From Verrucomicrobiota bacterium (GTDB lineage Bacteria; Verrucomicrobiota; Verrucomicrobiia; Opitutales; Coraliomargaritaceae), in contig JAACDB010000035.1 of assembly GCA_009937095.1 (NCBI GenBank), positions 28,635 through 92,634 on the forward strand: 64,000 nt of DNA. Reading direction: 5' to 3'. A program made the translations under genes and the position numbers. The notes under the pieces were generated by a model, which did not search any database, had not been told where the DNA came from, and was given only the letters and a program-made list of their open reading frames with translations. Shown piece after piece: positions 18,235 to 27,965 of the stretch (its first letter is position 1; every line of letters starts with the position of its first letter).

Positions 18235-19224
18235 CTAAGCATTGATGGCTTGAAGCAGTTCTGTCCAGACATCATGCTGCAACACACTGCCTTGTTGTTG
18301 AACTACGGCAGCACCCAGTTGGGAACCGAGGTGTGCGCACTCTGTAGCTGGCCGTCCCTCCAGCCAGCCATAAAGAAAACCTGCCGCCCAAAGATCACCG
18401 GCAGTAGTCGTGTCGATTACCTGCTTTGCCTGAACAGGGTCGATGGTATGAACCTCACCATTTTGTGCTACGAAGGATCCACGCGCCCCGATCTTTACAG
18501 CCGCGACATCGCAATGCTGATGTAAGGCGCGTGCCATAGCGGGATAGTCGTCTTGGATTCCGGTAAATGCGGACGCCTCCTCTTCATTGGCAAAGACAAT
18601 ATCGACATAGCTTTCGAGAATGTCAGGCAGAACGGCGCTGGTGGCCTGCACCACTTCAAAAGAGGCGAGATCGAGGCTAATGGTGCATCCTGCCGTTTTG
18701 GCAGATTCGAGAACCTTTCGCATGAGCGCTTCATTGAAAAGTAGATAGCCTTCCAAATGTGCGAATTCATAGCCTTCAAAATCAGGAACATTGATTTCTT
18801 CGGGCGAAAGTGTCATTGCGGCACCCAAATCCGTGCGCATGGTGCGCTCGCCGTCAGGTGTCACGAGTGAGAGGCAATGTCCATTGGGTATCGAGCCGTG
18901 CTTGAATCGGCTTGTTTCACCGCCGTGATGCTTGAACTGTTCCAGATAAAATTCTGCTATGGAGCAGTTGCCGAGTTTGCCTAGCAGGGCAGCGGGTGCG
19001 CCCATGCGAGCGAGGGCAAAGAGGGTATTTCCAGCAGATCCGCCCGGGGCACGAATGCTTCCAGCGGGTAAGTTGTTGAGCATGGATCCAAGTTCAGTGC
19101 TTTCAACGAGTAACATGCCGCCTTTGTCGCCATTGACGTTGTCTAAAAAGGCATCATCAACCAGTGCAATGGTGTCTACCACCGGGCTTCCGACGCCAAT
19201 AATTTTCTTTTTCACAGAATTCAT
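18235..19224 (-). CDS. PfkB family carbohydrate/nucleoside kinase (adenosine kinase-like)
   Basis: 329 residues. PfkB signatures are [16 protein letters not shown] (first signature, about residues 60-75) and [16 protein letters not shown] (second signature with the catalytic Asp). The overall form [32 protein letters not shown] is typical of the group annotated as adenosine or sugar kinase in this kind of genome. The substrate is not decided by the sequence. It lies 3 bp before proA on the same strand, so they are likely cotranscribed. Confidence 0.85.
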   Translation of the reverse strand: MNSVKKKIIGVGSPVVDTIALVDDAFLDNVNGDKGGMLLVESTELGSMLNNLPAGSIRAPGGSAGNTLFALARMGAPAALLGKLGNCSIAEFYLEQFKHHGGETSRFKHGSIPNGHCLSLVTPDGERTMRTDLGAAMTLSPEEINVPDFEGYEFAHLEGYLLFNEALMRKVLESAKTAGCTISLDLASFEVVQATSAVLPDILESYVDIVFANEEEASAFTGIQDDYPAMARALHQHCDVAAVKIGARGSFVAQNGEVHTIDPVQAKQVIDTTTAGDLWAAGFLYGWLEGRPATECAHLGSQLGAAVVQQQGSVLQHDVWTELLQAINA

Positions 19225-19244
19225 GTAGTAACCAATTAGGGTGA

Positions 19245-19284
19245 TTATAAAAAAACCGCCAAATTTGAAAAATGACGGCTTTTG
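19245..19284 (-). terminator. Weak intrinsic terminator after the DUF3568-like gene
   Basis: On the minus strand a short imperfect stem (AAAAGCCG against CGGTTTT, one bulged base) surrounds an AT-rich loop and ends in a run of seven T. It lies between the small lipoprotein gene and the PfkB kinase gene. The stem is weak, so confidence is low. Confidence 0.35.
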
Positions 19285-19302
19285 TGAATTTAAAAACTGG
19301 CG

Positions 19303-19710
19303 TTACAGTCCGTCTCGAATACGAGCATAAAGCACTTGAGATTCAGCTAGATTACCGAGTTCACCGATACGAATACGAAGTTCGGTTTGGCTTTCAGCCT
19401 CAGGGATGGTTACTGTTTTAATACGAACACTAACAAGCTGGTCGCCTACTTTACGGGCATAAATCTTGATGGAATCTTTGCCATGACGCTCGCCCGTGCG
19501 AAAATAGCCCATGTCGTCCATCTCACGAATAGCGACTCGGAAGATTTCAGCGACCGAGGCGTCAAGCGGGGCGTAGAAATAGCCAGCAGTGTAGGTGGCG
19601 GATTGTTCAAGGCCGGTCTGTGGGTCAATGGCAACCTGAGTGGTGCACCCAGAATAAATTGCAAGGCCAAGGAGAGAGAAGATTGAGATGGCAAAAGCTT
19701 TTAATTTCAT
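19303..19710 (-). CDS. Small lipoprotein, DUF3568-like
   Basis: 135 residues. The lipobox ends at Cys22 (LAIYSGC). The mature part starts TTQVAIDPQTGLEQ, then SATYTAGYFYAPLDASVAEIF and a C-terminal LRIRIGELGNLAESQVLYARI. This matches my memory of DUF3568 proteins, which are short, alpha/beta, periplasm-facing lipoproteins of unknown function. It is transcribed alone, with a hairpin after it. Confidence 0.72.
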   Translation of the reverse strand: MKLKAFAISIFSLLGLAIYSGCTTQVAIDPQTGLEQSATYTAGYFYAPLDASVAEIFRVAIREMDDMGYFRTGERHGKDSIKIYARKVGDQLVSVRIKTVTIPEAESQTELRIRIGELGNLAESQVLYARIRDGL

Positions 19711-19965
19711 AATTACGGATGCAATAGGACTTTCTCGGCCAGTTCAATCCCAAGCTTGAAGAAATCTATAATTTATTTGCCGAGACTGCTGGATTTTAGG
19801 AGCGGGCAGTTCCTTGCTGGATTTTTACATAAAGCGACCTGCCTCAATAAAGAAACAGGCCGCTCATGAACACAATACCCTAACTCACTAACTTATGAAC
19901 AATTTGTAATAATATTGTCACTGATGGCTGGTATTAGTTCCGAAAAAGTTAGTTTTAGGGAAATT
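19711..19965. other. Intergenic region between xseA and the small lipoprotein gene
   Basis: 255 bp without a convincing reading frame. It holds the hairpin at 19831-19863 described separately and AT-rich sequence that probably includes the promoter of the small lipoprotein gene. Nothing else is recognisable. Confidence 0.6.
19831..19863 (-). terminator. Hairpin terminator downstream of xseA
   Basis: GCGACCTG (19834-19841) pairs with CAGGCCGC (19856-19863) with one mismatch. On the minus strand the stem is followed by TTTATGTAAAAA, a broken T-tract. It lies about 100 bp past the xseA stop. Confidence 0.45.
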
Positions 19966-21327
19966 TTATTTATCTTTATCATGCTTCACCCGCCAGGTTA
20001 CCGATCCATCATGGAAACGAGCCCTTATACGATCCGCTTTTTGAGCAGCTTTGGCTGAGGTGAGCAGCGTGCCGTCTGTTTTTTGAAGGATGGAGAATCC
20101 ACGCTTCAAGGCGGACTGAAGGTTGGTATTTTCAAGTCTTTTATTGAGGGCAGCCAATTCAGAGGAAAAGTATTGCAGGCCTTGAGTGGTGGCGAATTTG
20201 AGACGATGGCTGATTGCATCGAGATTTTGATGAGCGAGCTCGAAACGGCGGTGGGGGTCTTGCGCCTGTAGGCGATTGTGAAGCTGTTGTTGGTGTTCGC
20301 TGTGCTTGGTTAGGGTGGCTTTATATGCGTGCAAGAGACGATTGTGGGTATCATCGACACGGATTGACTGGAAGGCCAGTTGCCTCTGTGGCGATAAAAG
20401 CTGGAAGCGGGATTGCGCTTCTTGTAAGTGACGTCGCTTGTTTGCGGGTATCTCTTGGCCAAGTTGCTCGATCAGGCGGGCCGCCATCAGGAATCTTTGA
20501 CGGGCCTCCAGTGACTTTGAAGAAATGATTTCTGCGGCAGCGGAAGGTGTTTCTGCGCGTAGGTCTGCGCAGTAGTCTGTCAGCACTTGGTCGATTTCGT
20601 GTCCGACTGCAGAAATAATGTGGCTTTTTGAGGCGGCAATACTGCGGGCAAGGGATTCGTTGTTAAAGGGCCAGAGGTCTTCAATGCTCCCGCCGCCCCG
20701 GGTCAGTACGATGCTGTCAAAAGCGGGACTGAGGGCTTCGGCATGTTTAAGAGCCGCTTGAATTTCACCAGCGGCTTCCTTTCCCTGGACGCGTACCGGG
20801 ACAACAACCACTGATCCATGAAAGTTTCGCCGTTGGAGAATTTGTAGAAAATCCCTCAAGGCGGCACCGGTAGGGGATGTAATAACCGCTATTCGCTGGG
20901 GCAGAGTGGGCAGTTCCTTTTTGAGCTCAGCATCAAATAGACCCTCGCTAGCTAAGGTTCGTTTCAGGCGATCCAATTCAACCTGAAGCCTTCCTTCGCC
21001 GCTATGCAGTGCGATTTTAACAATCAATTGATAGCGGCCGTGCGGTGCATAGACTGCAACATCGCCTAAAACGGTAAGGGCATCTCCGTCGCATAACTCA
21101 AATTCTTGCCTGGCGGCATCGCGCGCGAAAAGGACACAAGGTATCTGGCTCCCATTATCCTTGAGTGAAAAATATATATGTCCGCTGCTTTGCTTACGGC
21201 AATTGGAGACTTCGCCCCGTACCCAGACCTGGGTAAAGCTACCCTCAAGGAGACGTTTTATTTGGTGGGTAAGCGCGGTTACGTCGAGCACTTGACTGGC
21301 GTCGGGCTGGAAATTCAAGTGGGACAT
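19966..21327 (-). CDS. xseA: Exodeoxyribonuclease VII large subunit
   Basis: 453 residues. With XseB it degrades single-stranded DNA from either end. The N-terminal OB fold has VWVRGEVSNCRKQSSGHIYFSLKD; the catalytic domain has ITSPTGAALRDFLQIL, VLTRGGGSIEDLWPFN and SAVGHEIDQVLTDYCADLRAETPSAAA as in other XseA proteins (each motif listed here in pieces). The C-terminal coiled-coil region is present. No xseB follows, so the small subunit must be encoded elsewhere. Confidence 0.96.
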   Translation of the reverse strand: MSHLNFQPDASQVLDVTALTHQIKRLLEGSFTQVWVRGEVSNCRKQSSGHIYFSLKDNGSQIPCVLFARDAARQEFELCDGDALTVLGDVAVYAPHGRYQLIVKIALHSGEGRLQVELDRLKRTLASEGLFDAELKKELPTLPQRIAVITSPTGAALRDFLQILQRRNFHGSVVVVPVRVQGKEAAGEIQAALKHAEALSPAFDSIVLTRGGGSIEDLWPFNNESLARSIAASKSHIISAVGHEIDQVLTDYCADLRAETPSAAAEIISSKSLEARQRFLMAARLIEQLGQEIPANKRRHLQEAQSRFQLLSPQRQLAFQSIRVDDTHNRLLHAYKATLTKHSEHQQQLHNRLQAQDPHRRFELAHQNLDAISHRLKFATTQGLQYFSSELAALNKRLENTNLQSALKRGFSILQKTDGTLLTSAKAAQKADRIRARFHDGSVTWRVKHDKDK

Positions 21328-21424
21328 GTTTTGAAATTGAGCTGGATGTTCTTAATTGGCAACTCTTAGGTCTGAAGGAGCGAAGAGGTCTTGCCAGAAT
21401 GAGGTCCTTGGCTAGCTTGCTAGC

Positions 21425-21973
21425 ATGGAAGAGGATTACAACACATCTAGTACGGGCATATTGCCCTTGGCTTTAGCAGTCTTGGCGCTCGTTATTGGCG
21501 GCGCGGGCCTTTATTTTGGGTTAAACGCGAATCAGGCCCTTCGATCACTGCAAGAGATGAGGAACACTGAGGAAGGCGCACTTGCAAAATCAGCGCAGGA
21601 AGTTGCAAATTTAAAGGATTCTGTGAAAGGGCTGACGGATAGAAACAAGGATATTGAGAGTGCGGTGTCGCGACTGAGGGCATATGGCAATGAGCGGGAT
21701 AAGCGTATTAAGAACCTAACCCTAGAAGTGGATAAGAAAAGGGATCGCACAGAAGCAAAGGCCGATGCGATTGTGGGGAATGCCAGCCAGTCAAATAGCA
21801 CTGCGGTTTCACCAACTGTGGCTGTGGGCAATTATCCCATACAATCAGGTGATACCTTTTCGAGTATTGCATCAAAAAGCGGGGTCAAGTTACAGGCTTT
21901 GCTCGACGCAAATCCTGGGGTTGATCCGCGGCGTCTGCGCATAGGTCAAACGATTACAATCCCGGGTAATTAA
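21425..21973 (+). CDS. LysM domain membrane protein
   Basis: 182 residues. One transmembrane helix (about residues 11-32, [20 protein letters not shown]) anchors the protein, a coiled coil follows (about 36-112, with many Lys/Glu/Asp heptads), and a single LysM domain ends it (about 137-181: [29 protein letters not shown]). LysM binds glycan chains with GlcNAc, so this likely contacts peptidoglycan. The TAA stop overlaps the ATG of the Nudix gene (TAATG). Confidence 0.88.
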   Translation: MEEDYNTSSTGILPLALAVLALVIGGAGLYFGLNANQALRSLQEMRNTEEGALAKSAQEVANLKDSVKGLTDRNKDIESAVSRLRAYGNERDKRIKNLTLEVDKKRDRTEAKADAIVGNASQSNSTAVSPTVAVGNYPIQSGDTFSSIASKSGVKLQALLDANPGVDPRRLRIGQTITIPGN

Positions 21974-22551
21974 TGAGCCAAGACGCTCCGCTTGAGTCGC
22001 GAAGGACTCCCGCTGATTGGGAAATGCTCAGTGATGAGTTGAATTTCTCCTGTCGCGTATGGGAATTACGCACGCGACGTTACCGGCATCCCATCAATGC
22101 GAGAGAAGGGGATTTCTACTACTTGAATTCTCGTGACTGGGCAATTGTTGTCGCAAGGACGGTTGCCGGAGCGTTGGTTATGGTGCGTCAATTCCGCTGG
22201 GGATCGAACGCTTTATCATGGGAATTGCCGGGTGGGATCGTGGACGAGGGTGAAGATCCCGTGCAGGCGGGCTTGCGGGAATTAAAAGAGGAGACCGGTT
22301 ATGTTGCCAAAAAGGGGGTACTGATCGGAAAGTGCAGTCCCAACCCAGCGATTCTCAACAATCAATGCCACATCATCTTTGCAGACGAATGCCAGCTATC
22401 CGATTCCGGAACCGCTTGGGATGAGCATGAGGAAATAGAGGTGAGGGCGCTACCTGAAGACGAGGTCATGCAATGGGTGGCCGATAGTAAAATCGGCCAC
22501 GCCCTTGCGTTAGCAGGTCTCTTATTTTACCGCGTAAAGCTATCGCAATAG
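21973..22551 (+). CDS. Nudix hydrolase (ADP-ribose pyrophosphatase-like)
   Basis: 192 residues. The Nudix box [24 protein letters not shown] (Gx5Ex7REUxEExGU) lies at about residues 83-106, and the preceding [10 protein letters not shown] fits the ADP-ribose pyrophosphatase subgroup. It hydrolyses a nucleoside diphosphate linked to another group; the exact substrate is not given by the motif. Translation is probably coupled to the LysM gene. Convergent with the TonB receptor gene, 2 bp apart. Confidence 0.87.
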   Translation: MSQDAPLESRRTPADWEMLSDELNFSCRVWELRTRRYRHPINAREGDFYYLNSRDWAIVVARTVAGALVMVRQFRWGSNALSWELPGGIVDEGEDPVQAGLRELKEETGYVAKKGVLIGKCSPNPAILNNQCHIIFADECQLSDSGTAWDEHEEIEVRALPEDEVMQWVADSKIGHALALAGLLFYRVKLSQ

Positions 22552-22553
22552 CC

Positions 22554-24665
22554 TTACCACTTATAATTGAGGGTAGCGCCAAATTGCTGCGGATCGGCAG
22601 GGTTTTCGTATCGGCTATCATTACCATCATAGGTGTTATCAAAGTAAAAGATTCGTTTCTCGAACTTTTTGTCTAAGAGGTTTCGGCCCCAGACCGTAAG
22701 CGTCCAGTTATTGAGGCGATACCCGAAAGCACCATTCAATATAGCATAGCTACTGCGTTTTTGGTCGTGGCTGTTCGACTCATAGTAGGCATCACTGCCA
22801 GCTAGGGTGCTATTGGCAAAGAAGCCGTTTCCATGCATATAATCGAGGCGTAAGCTGTAGGTATAACTCGGAGCATTGGCGACTTCACGGGACTCATTAT
22901 TCGCATAGGCTTGGCGGGTGGCTTTCATGAGGCCCAAGTTGGCGCTGAGCTTCCAGTTTGAATCAATGACCCAGGAAGCATCCGACTCAATTCCGTAATG
23001 CTTGGCACTCTTTCCGTTGACGGTAATATAGTCGAAGAAGGATCCCGCTCCTTTGGAATCGCGGAACTGAGGATTGTCACGATAAAGGTAGAAGGCTGTA
23101 AGGCCGGTAGAAAGGGCTCCATTTAATAGACGCTTTCTCAATCCTGCCTCAGCAGTCCAAAGGATTTCGGCATCATATTTAATCTGGTCATTTTTTGTGA
23201 AATTTGGAGTGCTGGCTCCTCCAGCTTTATAACCTCTGGATAGTGAAAGGAAGCCCAGTGCGGTTGCGTCTATGTCATGTTCGTAAGTTAAGGTACCACC
23301 CCAAAGAAACTCAGAATTATCCAGAGCGTAGTCAAAAGCCACTATGGGAGCAAAACTATCGTCGGGACCAAGGCCGTCAGCCTGAACCTTCATTTCATAA
23401 TACTCGCCTCGCAATTGAAGGGTTAAACGATCCTTTGTTGATAGGTTTTTTCCAATTTGGCCAAAGAGGGCATATGCTTTAGAGTTGAAGTCTGTATTCC
23501 AACGATATCCACCCGTGGTCCATCTTGCCTTTCCAACTTCCTCAAGTCCTTGTGTATAAAATCCAACAGTCCAGCGATCCATGCATCCAGCAGGGCTACT
23601 GGGTTCGGAGTCGAGGCGCATCTCTTGGGAATAGACTTCCCGATCCCGCCGCAAGGCGAGGGCATCGGTGTAAAAGCTATTTGATGGAGGAGTGGCGGCA
23701 GATCCCGCGCCCCAGTCGCCATCGTAGCTGTAGAAGGAATGGGTGTCAGTGTAAGTTGTGACCGTAGCAAATCGATAGCCAGCTAGGTCAGTAAAAGCGC
23801 CCCGTAGGCTGAGGGCTTTGGATTCCTGCTCATCGCGACCTGCTTCATCAGAATAAATGGTAAAGTCTGTATTGCCCAGAGACCATTCATCGTAACCGTT
23901 GTTGGCATTTGCATAAAAGAGGGTGCCATCCCAAGCCCAATCACTACTGGCTTGCCATCTGAGTTTCAGGCGCGAATTGAATTCATCGCGTTCATTGGTG
24001 TCGTCGCGATTAAGGTATGCATTCGTACGGAAACCATTGCTATTAAGTTGATAGGTGGAAAAACGAAAAGTAAGCGCCTCGGGATCGTTTTTCAGCAATG
24101 GGCCGCCAAAGGCGAGGCCGCCACCGAGTAGATTGTCCTGACCAACGGTTGCTTCTGCCTGCCCTGTCCAGTATGGAGTCGGTTCGTTGCTGACGAGTTT
24201 GATGAGACCACCGGCGGCGTTTACGCCAACCGCCCCTGCTTGTGGCCCGCGCAGGACTTCGACCTGCTGGATATCGAAGAGATTACCGATGGTGCCAAGA
24301 CCGGTTAAGTCGAGGTCATCGATCAGAAAGCGTACCGAGGAGTCCGGTGTTTCCCCCTCGAATTGGGAATTTTCGCCGATACCGCGAATTTGTAAATAGC
24401 GTGGACGGGAAGTGCCGCCGGTCCAAGTTAGATTGGGGATGGCATCAATCAAATCCTGAAAATGCCTGTTGTTGCTCTGTGACATTTGTGCTTCGTCGAA
24501 TGCGGTTACGCTATTGGTAGCACGGCCTAATTCAGATTCCCAGAGACTGGCAGTAACGACTAGTTCCGGGAGTTGGTGAACCGATTCGCTTGGATCAGTT
24601 GGGGCATTTGCAAGAACGCTGCAAGCTATGCTTACTAGGGCGGTGGCGGATAGGACGATTTTCAT
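22554..24665 (-). CDS. TonB-dependent outer membrane receptor under TPP riboswitch control (likely thiamine uptake)
   Basis: 703 residues. The signal peptide starts at ATG 24665 (MKIVLSATALVSIACSVLA). The TonB box region is followed by LPELVVTASLWESELG, the plug domain with IRGIGENS and VEVLRGPQAGAVGVNAAGG, then a 22-strand barrel ending FGATLNYKW with aromatic terminal residues. A TPP riboswitch lies about 70 bp upstream of the start, so expression should fall when thiamine pyrophosphate is plentiful; the ligand is therefore probably thiamine or a derivative (inference). An in-frame upstream start (24722) falls beside the riboswitch and is less likely. Confidence 0.9.
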   Translation of the reverse strand: MKIVLSATALVSIACSVLANAPTDPSESVHQLPELVVTASLWESELGRATNSVTAFDEAQMSQSNNRHFQDLIDAIPNLTWTGGTSRPRYLQIRGIGENSQFEGETPDSSVRFLIDDLDLTGLGTIGNLFDIQQVEVLRGPQAGAVGVNAAGGLIKLVSNEPTPYWTGQAEATVGQDNLLGGGLAFGGPLLKNDPEALTFRFSTYQLNSNGFRTNAYLNRDDTNERDEFNSRLKLRWQASSDWAWDGTLFYANANNGYDEWSLGNTDFTIYSDEAGRDEQESKALSLRGAFTDLAGYRFATVTTYTDTHSFYSYDGDWGAGSAATPPSNSFYTDALALRRDREVYSQEMRLDSEPSSPAGCMDRWTVGFYTQGLEEVGKARWTTGGYRWNTDFNSKAYALFGQIGKNLSTKDRLTLQLRGEYYEMKVQADGLGPDDSFAPIVAFDYALDNSEFLWGGTLTYEHDIDATALGFLSLSRGYKAGGASTPNFTKNDQIKYDAEILWTAEAGLRKRLLNGALSTGLTAFYLYRDNPQFRDSKGAGSFFDYITVNGKSAKHYGIESDASWVIDSNWKLSANLGLMKATRQAYANNESREVANAPSYTYSLRLDYMHGNGFFANSTLAGSDAYYESNSHDQKRSSYAILNGAFGYRLNNWTLTVWGRNLLDKKFEKRIFYFDNTYDGNDSRYENPADPQQFGATLNYKW

Positions 24666-24737
24666 TAGGATCTCGGTTGTGTAGTTGAGATCCAGCCCCT
24701 CGGCGAGGGAACGATGAGCCACTCTAATGAGCGTCTA

Positions 24738-24835
24738 TCCTTTCCCTACGCCGGTACGAGCCGGATCAGGTTCGAAGGGATCGTTCTGTGCTAACGCAAG
24801 GAAACATCTCAGACCCATACCAGGTCGCCCCTAAG
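24738..24835 (-). promoter_or_regulatory. TPP riboswitch (THI element)
   Basis: On the minus strand the conserved blocks appear in order: TAGGGGCGACC, then GGGTCTGAGA, a variable stem, then CCCTTCGAACCTGATC, then GGCTCGTACCGGCGTAGGGAA. These are the hallmark THI-box segments, including CUGAGA and the GAACCUGAUC core, with the closing AGGGG/CCCT pairings. It sits in the leader of the TonB receptor gene. A GC hairpin (CCCTC/GAGGG) and the start codon follow, so it may act on translation initiation or early termination. Confidence 0.95.
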
Positions 24836-24946
24836 GAAACTATAGAATCAGTAAAAACGATCTTTAAGTCAAACAAGGATTTTAAATCCAGTCGGATATT
24901 TTGAAAAAAAGATGGTCAAGCGAACAGAGTTTGCGAACATACAGCT

Positions 24947-26077
24947 ATGGCTCGAATATATTTATCACCCCCCGATTTGAGCGAGGCGGATCACAAGGCG
25001 GTTGCCGCTGCTTTGGCGTCCAACTGGGTTGCTCCGGTAGGTCCGGAACTGGCGTCTTTTGAGGCGTCGGTTTGTGAGATGACCGGGCGTCAGGCTGGAC
25101 TTGCGCTGAATTCAGGGACGGCAGCGCTTCACCTTGCGTTGCGCGAGCTGGGTATTGGCAAGGGTGACATCGTGCTGTGTCCCAGCTTTACTTTTGCCGC
25201 GAGTGCCAATCCTATCCTGTATTGCGGCGCAACACCGGTTTTTCTTGGAAGCGAGGCACGTACTTGGAATTTAGACCCCGAGGCGCTCAAAGAAGCGCTG
25301 GAGGTGCTTTCTGCTTCAGGACAAAAGCCCAAGGCGGTTATTGTCGTTCAACTTTATGGACAATGTGCCGAGATGCCTGCTATTGAAAAGCTTTGTGCCG
25401 ACCATGAAGTCGCGCTCATTGAAGATGCGGCTGAGGCCTTAGGCGCTTCATGCGATGGGCGACCTGCTGGCTCCTTTGGTGACTTTTCCTTCTTTTCCTT
25501 TAATGGGAATAAAATCATCACAAGCTCGGGTGGAGGCATGTTGCTTTCCAATGATGTCGCAAAGCTCGAACATGCCCGCAAACTTTCGATGCAAGCTCGC
25601 GAACCAGTGACACACTACGAGCACTGTGAACTGGGTTATAATTATAGAATGAGCAATGTCCTGGCTGCTTTGGGAAGAAGTCAATTGGCGGACCTTGAGC
25701 GCCGCATTTCTGTTCGCAAAGGACATTATGCCGCCTACGAGTCAGCCTTGGGTGATTTGCCGGGGCTTGCTTTTATGCCAGTAGTAGATGCGGAGGCAGC
25801 CAACTTTTGGCTCACTTGTATTACCATTGATCCCCTTAAGAGCGGTACGGACTCAGCCTCGGTTATAAAGCATCTAGAGGAGTCAAATATCGAAGCTCGT
25901 CCCTTATGGAAGCCTTTGCGTTTGCAGCCTGTCTTTGAGGGTATTCAATATTTCGGCAACCACATTGAAGAGGATTTATTTTCAAAAGGATTGTGCTTAC
26001 CAAGCGGTTCTTCACTGACAGATAACGAGCGAGAGACTATTATTAAACTCGTTCGCTCATGCTATAATAAGAGCTAG
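24947..26077 (+). CDS. DegT/DnrJ/EryC1/StrS family aminotransferase (PglE-like)
   Basis: 376 residues. This PLP enzyme transfers an amino group to a 4-keto (or 3-keto) nucleotide sugar. Visible: NSGTAALHLALRELGI (cofactor phosphate pocket), IEDAAEALGASCDGRPAGSFGD, and the lysine region FSFNGNKIITSSGGGM. The next gene, 15 bp downstream, encodes a FlaA1/PglF-like 4,6-dehydratase that would supply the 4-keto substrate. The pair therefore looks like a UDP-4-amino-sugar (bacillosamine-type) route for glycoprotein or surface glycans; the exact sugar is unknown. Confidence 0.88.
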   Translation: MARIYLSPPDLSEADHKAVAAALASNWVAPVGPELASFEASVCEMTGRQAGLALNSGTAALHLALRELGIGKGDIVLCPSFTFAASANPILYCGATPVFLGSEARTWNLDPEALKEALEVLSASGQKPKAVIVVQLYGQCAEMPAIEKLCADHEVALIEDAAEALGASCDGRPAGSFGDFSFFSFNGNKIITSSGGGMLLSNDVAKLEHARKLSMQAREPVTHYEHCELGYNYRMSNVLAALGRSQLADLERRISVRKGHYAAYESALGDLPGLAFMPVVDAEAANFWLTCITIDPLKSGTDSASVIKHLEESNIEARPLWKPLRLQPVFEGIQYFGNHIEEDLFSKGLCLPSGSSLTDNERETIIKLVRSCYNKS

Positions 26078-26092
26078 ACAAAGATAAGATTC

Positions 26093-27964
26093 ATGCGCCA
26101 ACCCTTAATGCCATTTCCCTTTAACCTACGAATGCTAGCGCTCTTGCTGGCATATTGGGTTGTTTTATTTTTCAGCTATTGGATCGCTTTTGAATTACGT
26201 TTTGATTTTGCGGTAACGGAACATTACGAAGCGGTTCGTGCGAATACTCTCTGGTGGGTGCTCGTTTTGAAACTGTCGCTTTTGTTGGCATTTGGGCAGT
26301 TTGAGTCGGTGCTCGCTTATTTTAGGCTGCCGGATGCAGTACGCCTTTTCGGAGCCCTCTTTGCCGCCGCAGTACTATTGATTATTTGTTGGTATCAGTT
26401 TGGTGGTAAAGCAATAGCGCCACGTTCGGTTATTTTATCCGACCTGCAGTTGTCTTTCTTCGCCTTGGTAGGATTTCGCCTGCTATTCCGTCTAAAAGCA
26501 AGTAAGAGCCTTAGCGATTGGTATAGTGTGCCGGATGCAGAGCGGGTTCTGATTATCGGTGCTGGTGAAGTGGGTGCAGGTCTCTCGGCAGAATTAATGA
26601 GCAAGGGGCGACTGGGTATGCGCCCGGTTGCATTTCTTGATGATGATTCTAAAAAAATCGGGCGTTATGTGCATGGTATTCCGGTAGCGGGTAAGGTGGA
26701 TGATTTAGCCGATGTTGCTAAGGAATATAGGGTAAGCAGGGCAGTGGTGGCTTTTCCTTCAGCTTCAGTAAGGCGGGTTAAAGCAGTTGTTCAAATCGCT
26801 CAGCATGCCAACTTAATTGTGGATACAGTACCAGCGCTAACCGATTTGGTTAGTGGAAAGGCTACGGTGACGCAGTTGCGTCCACTTGAGTTAGAGGACT
26901 TACTTGGGCGAAATTCGGTCGACCTAAATGATGACGCGATTCAAGCACTACTCGCAAATAAGCGGGTCTTGATAACAGGGGCGGGAGGTAGTATCGGTAC
27001 AGAATTAGTACGGCAGGTATTTCAACGTAACCCGGAAGCAGTGCTTTGTTTGGATCAGTCCGAATTAGCGATATTTAATCTTAGGCAAAAATTTGTAGAC
27101 CACAAAAAACCAAACACAGGAATCCAGACCAAGGTACTTGATATTTGCGACCCCTTAAGTCTAACGCGTTTAATGGAAAACTTTAAGCCTCAGGTGGTTT
27201 TTCATGCGGCAGCTCACAAGCATGTTAATTTGATGGAGTCCCAGCCTAATGAAGCTATCAAAAACAATACCCTTGGGACTTTGTCGCTTGCTCGAATTGC
27301 TGCTAAGGTTGGTGTGGAGCATTTCATCTTTATTTCGACGGATAAAGCAATCAATCCCACAAATGTGATGGGGGCAAGTAAACGACTGGCCGAGCTGGCC
27401 TTAATTGATCAGCAAAAGCAAGCGGGAGATAACACTCGTTTTGTATGCGTTCGCTTTGGTAATGTTTTGGGGTCGTCCGGGAGTGTGATTCCTCTTTTTC
27501 GCCAACAGTTGAGCGAAGGAGGGCCGCTGACCGTGACGGATCCGGAAGTTACACGTATCTTTATGACAGTCGAAGAAGCAGTTGGACTTGTCCTACAAAG
27601 TGCAAGTCAAGGTTCCGGAGGGGAAATCTTTGTACTGGATATGGGGAAGCCTTTAAAAATTGTCGATGTCGCGCGTCAAATGATTGGGTTGGCCGGAATG
27701 CATGAGGGTGAAGATATAGAAATTGAATTCATCGGTTTGAGGCCAGGCGAGAAACGTTACGAAGAACTGCAACACCTCGGTGAAACGCTTCACCCAACCA
27801 CTCACCCCCGGATTTTACGCTTTATTGGTGGCAGCGAAGCGAGCGATCTTGTGGATGGCATGGAGCAACGACTTAGCAACCAGCTTCAGGATGGTGACTC
27901 CTCGGCAATGAAGCAGCTTTTAAAGGAAATGCTTCCTGAATATAAACCCCACTTGGACGAGTAA
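26093..27964 (+). CDS. Membrane-bound nucleotide-sugar 4,6-dehydratase/epimerase (FlaA1/CapD/PglF family)
   Basis: 623 residues. Four membrane helices occupy about residues 8-130. A first Rossmann-like CoA-binding-type domain follows (VLIIGAGEVGAGLSAELM), then the catalytic SDR domain with KRVLITGAGGSIGTELVRQ, HAAAHKHVNLME, and the GASKRLAELAL region where the usual Tyr of YxxxK is replaced by Met, as in this family (MGASK). The C-terminus has LRPGEKRYEEL. The enzyme probably dehydrates UDP-GlcNAc at C4-C6. It works with the aminotransferase encoded just before it. Confidence 0.9.
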   Translation: MRQPLMPFPFNLRMLALLLAYWVVLFFSYWIAFELRFDFAVTEHYEAVRANTLWWVLVLKLSLLLAFGQFESVLAYFRLPDAVRLFGALFAAAVLLIICWYQFGGKAIAPRSVILSDLQLSFFALVGFRLLFRLKASKSLSDWYSVPDAERVLIIGAGEVGAGLSAELMSKGRLGMRPVAFLDDDSKKIGRYVHGIPVAGKVDDLADVAKEYRVSRAVVAFPSASVRRVKAVVQIAQHANLIVDTVPALTDLVSGKATVTQLRPLELEDLLGRNSVDLNDDAIQALLANKRVLITGAGGSIGTELVRQVFQRNPEAVLCLDQSELAIFNLRQKFVDHKKPNTGIQTKVLDICDPLSLTRLMENFKPQVVFHAAAHKHVNLMESQPNEAIKNNTLGTLSLARIAAKVGVEHFIFISTDKAINPTNVMGASKRLAELALIDQQKQAGDNTRFVCVRFGNVLGSSGSVIPLFRQQLSEGGPLTVTDPEVTRIFMTVEEAVGLVLQSASQGSGGEIFVLDMGKPLKIVDVARQMIGLAGMHEGEDIEIEFIGLRPGEKRYEELQHLGETLHPTTHPRILRFIGGSEASDLVDGMEQRLSNQLQDGDSSAMKQLLKEMLPEYKPHLDE

Positions 27965-27965
27965 T

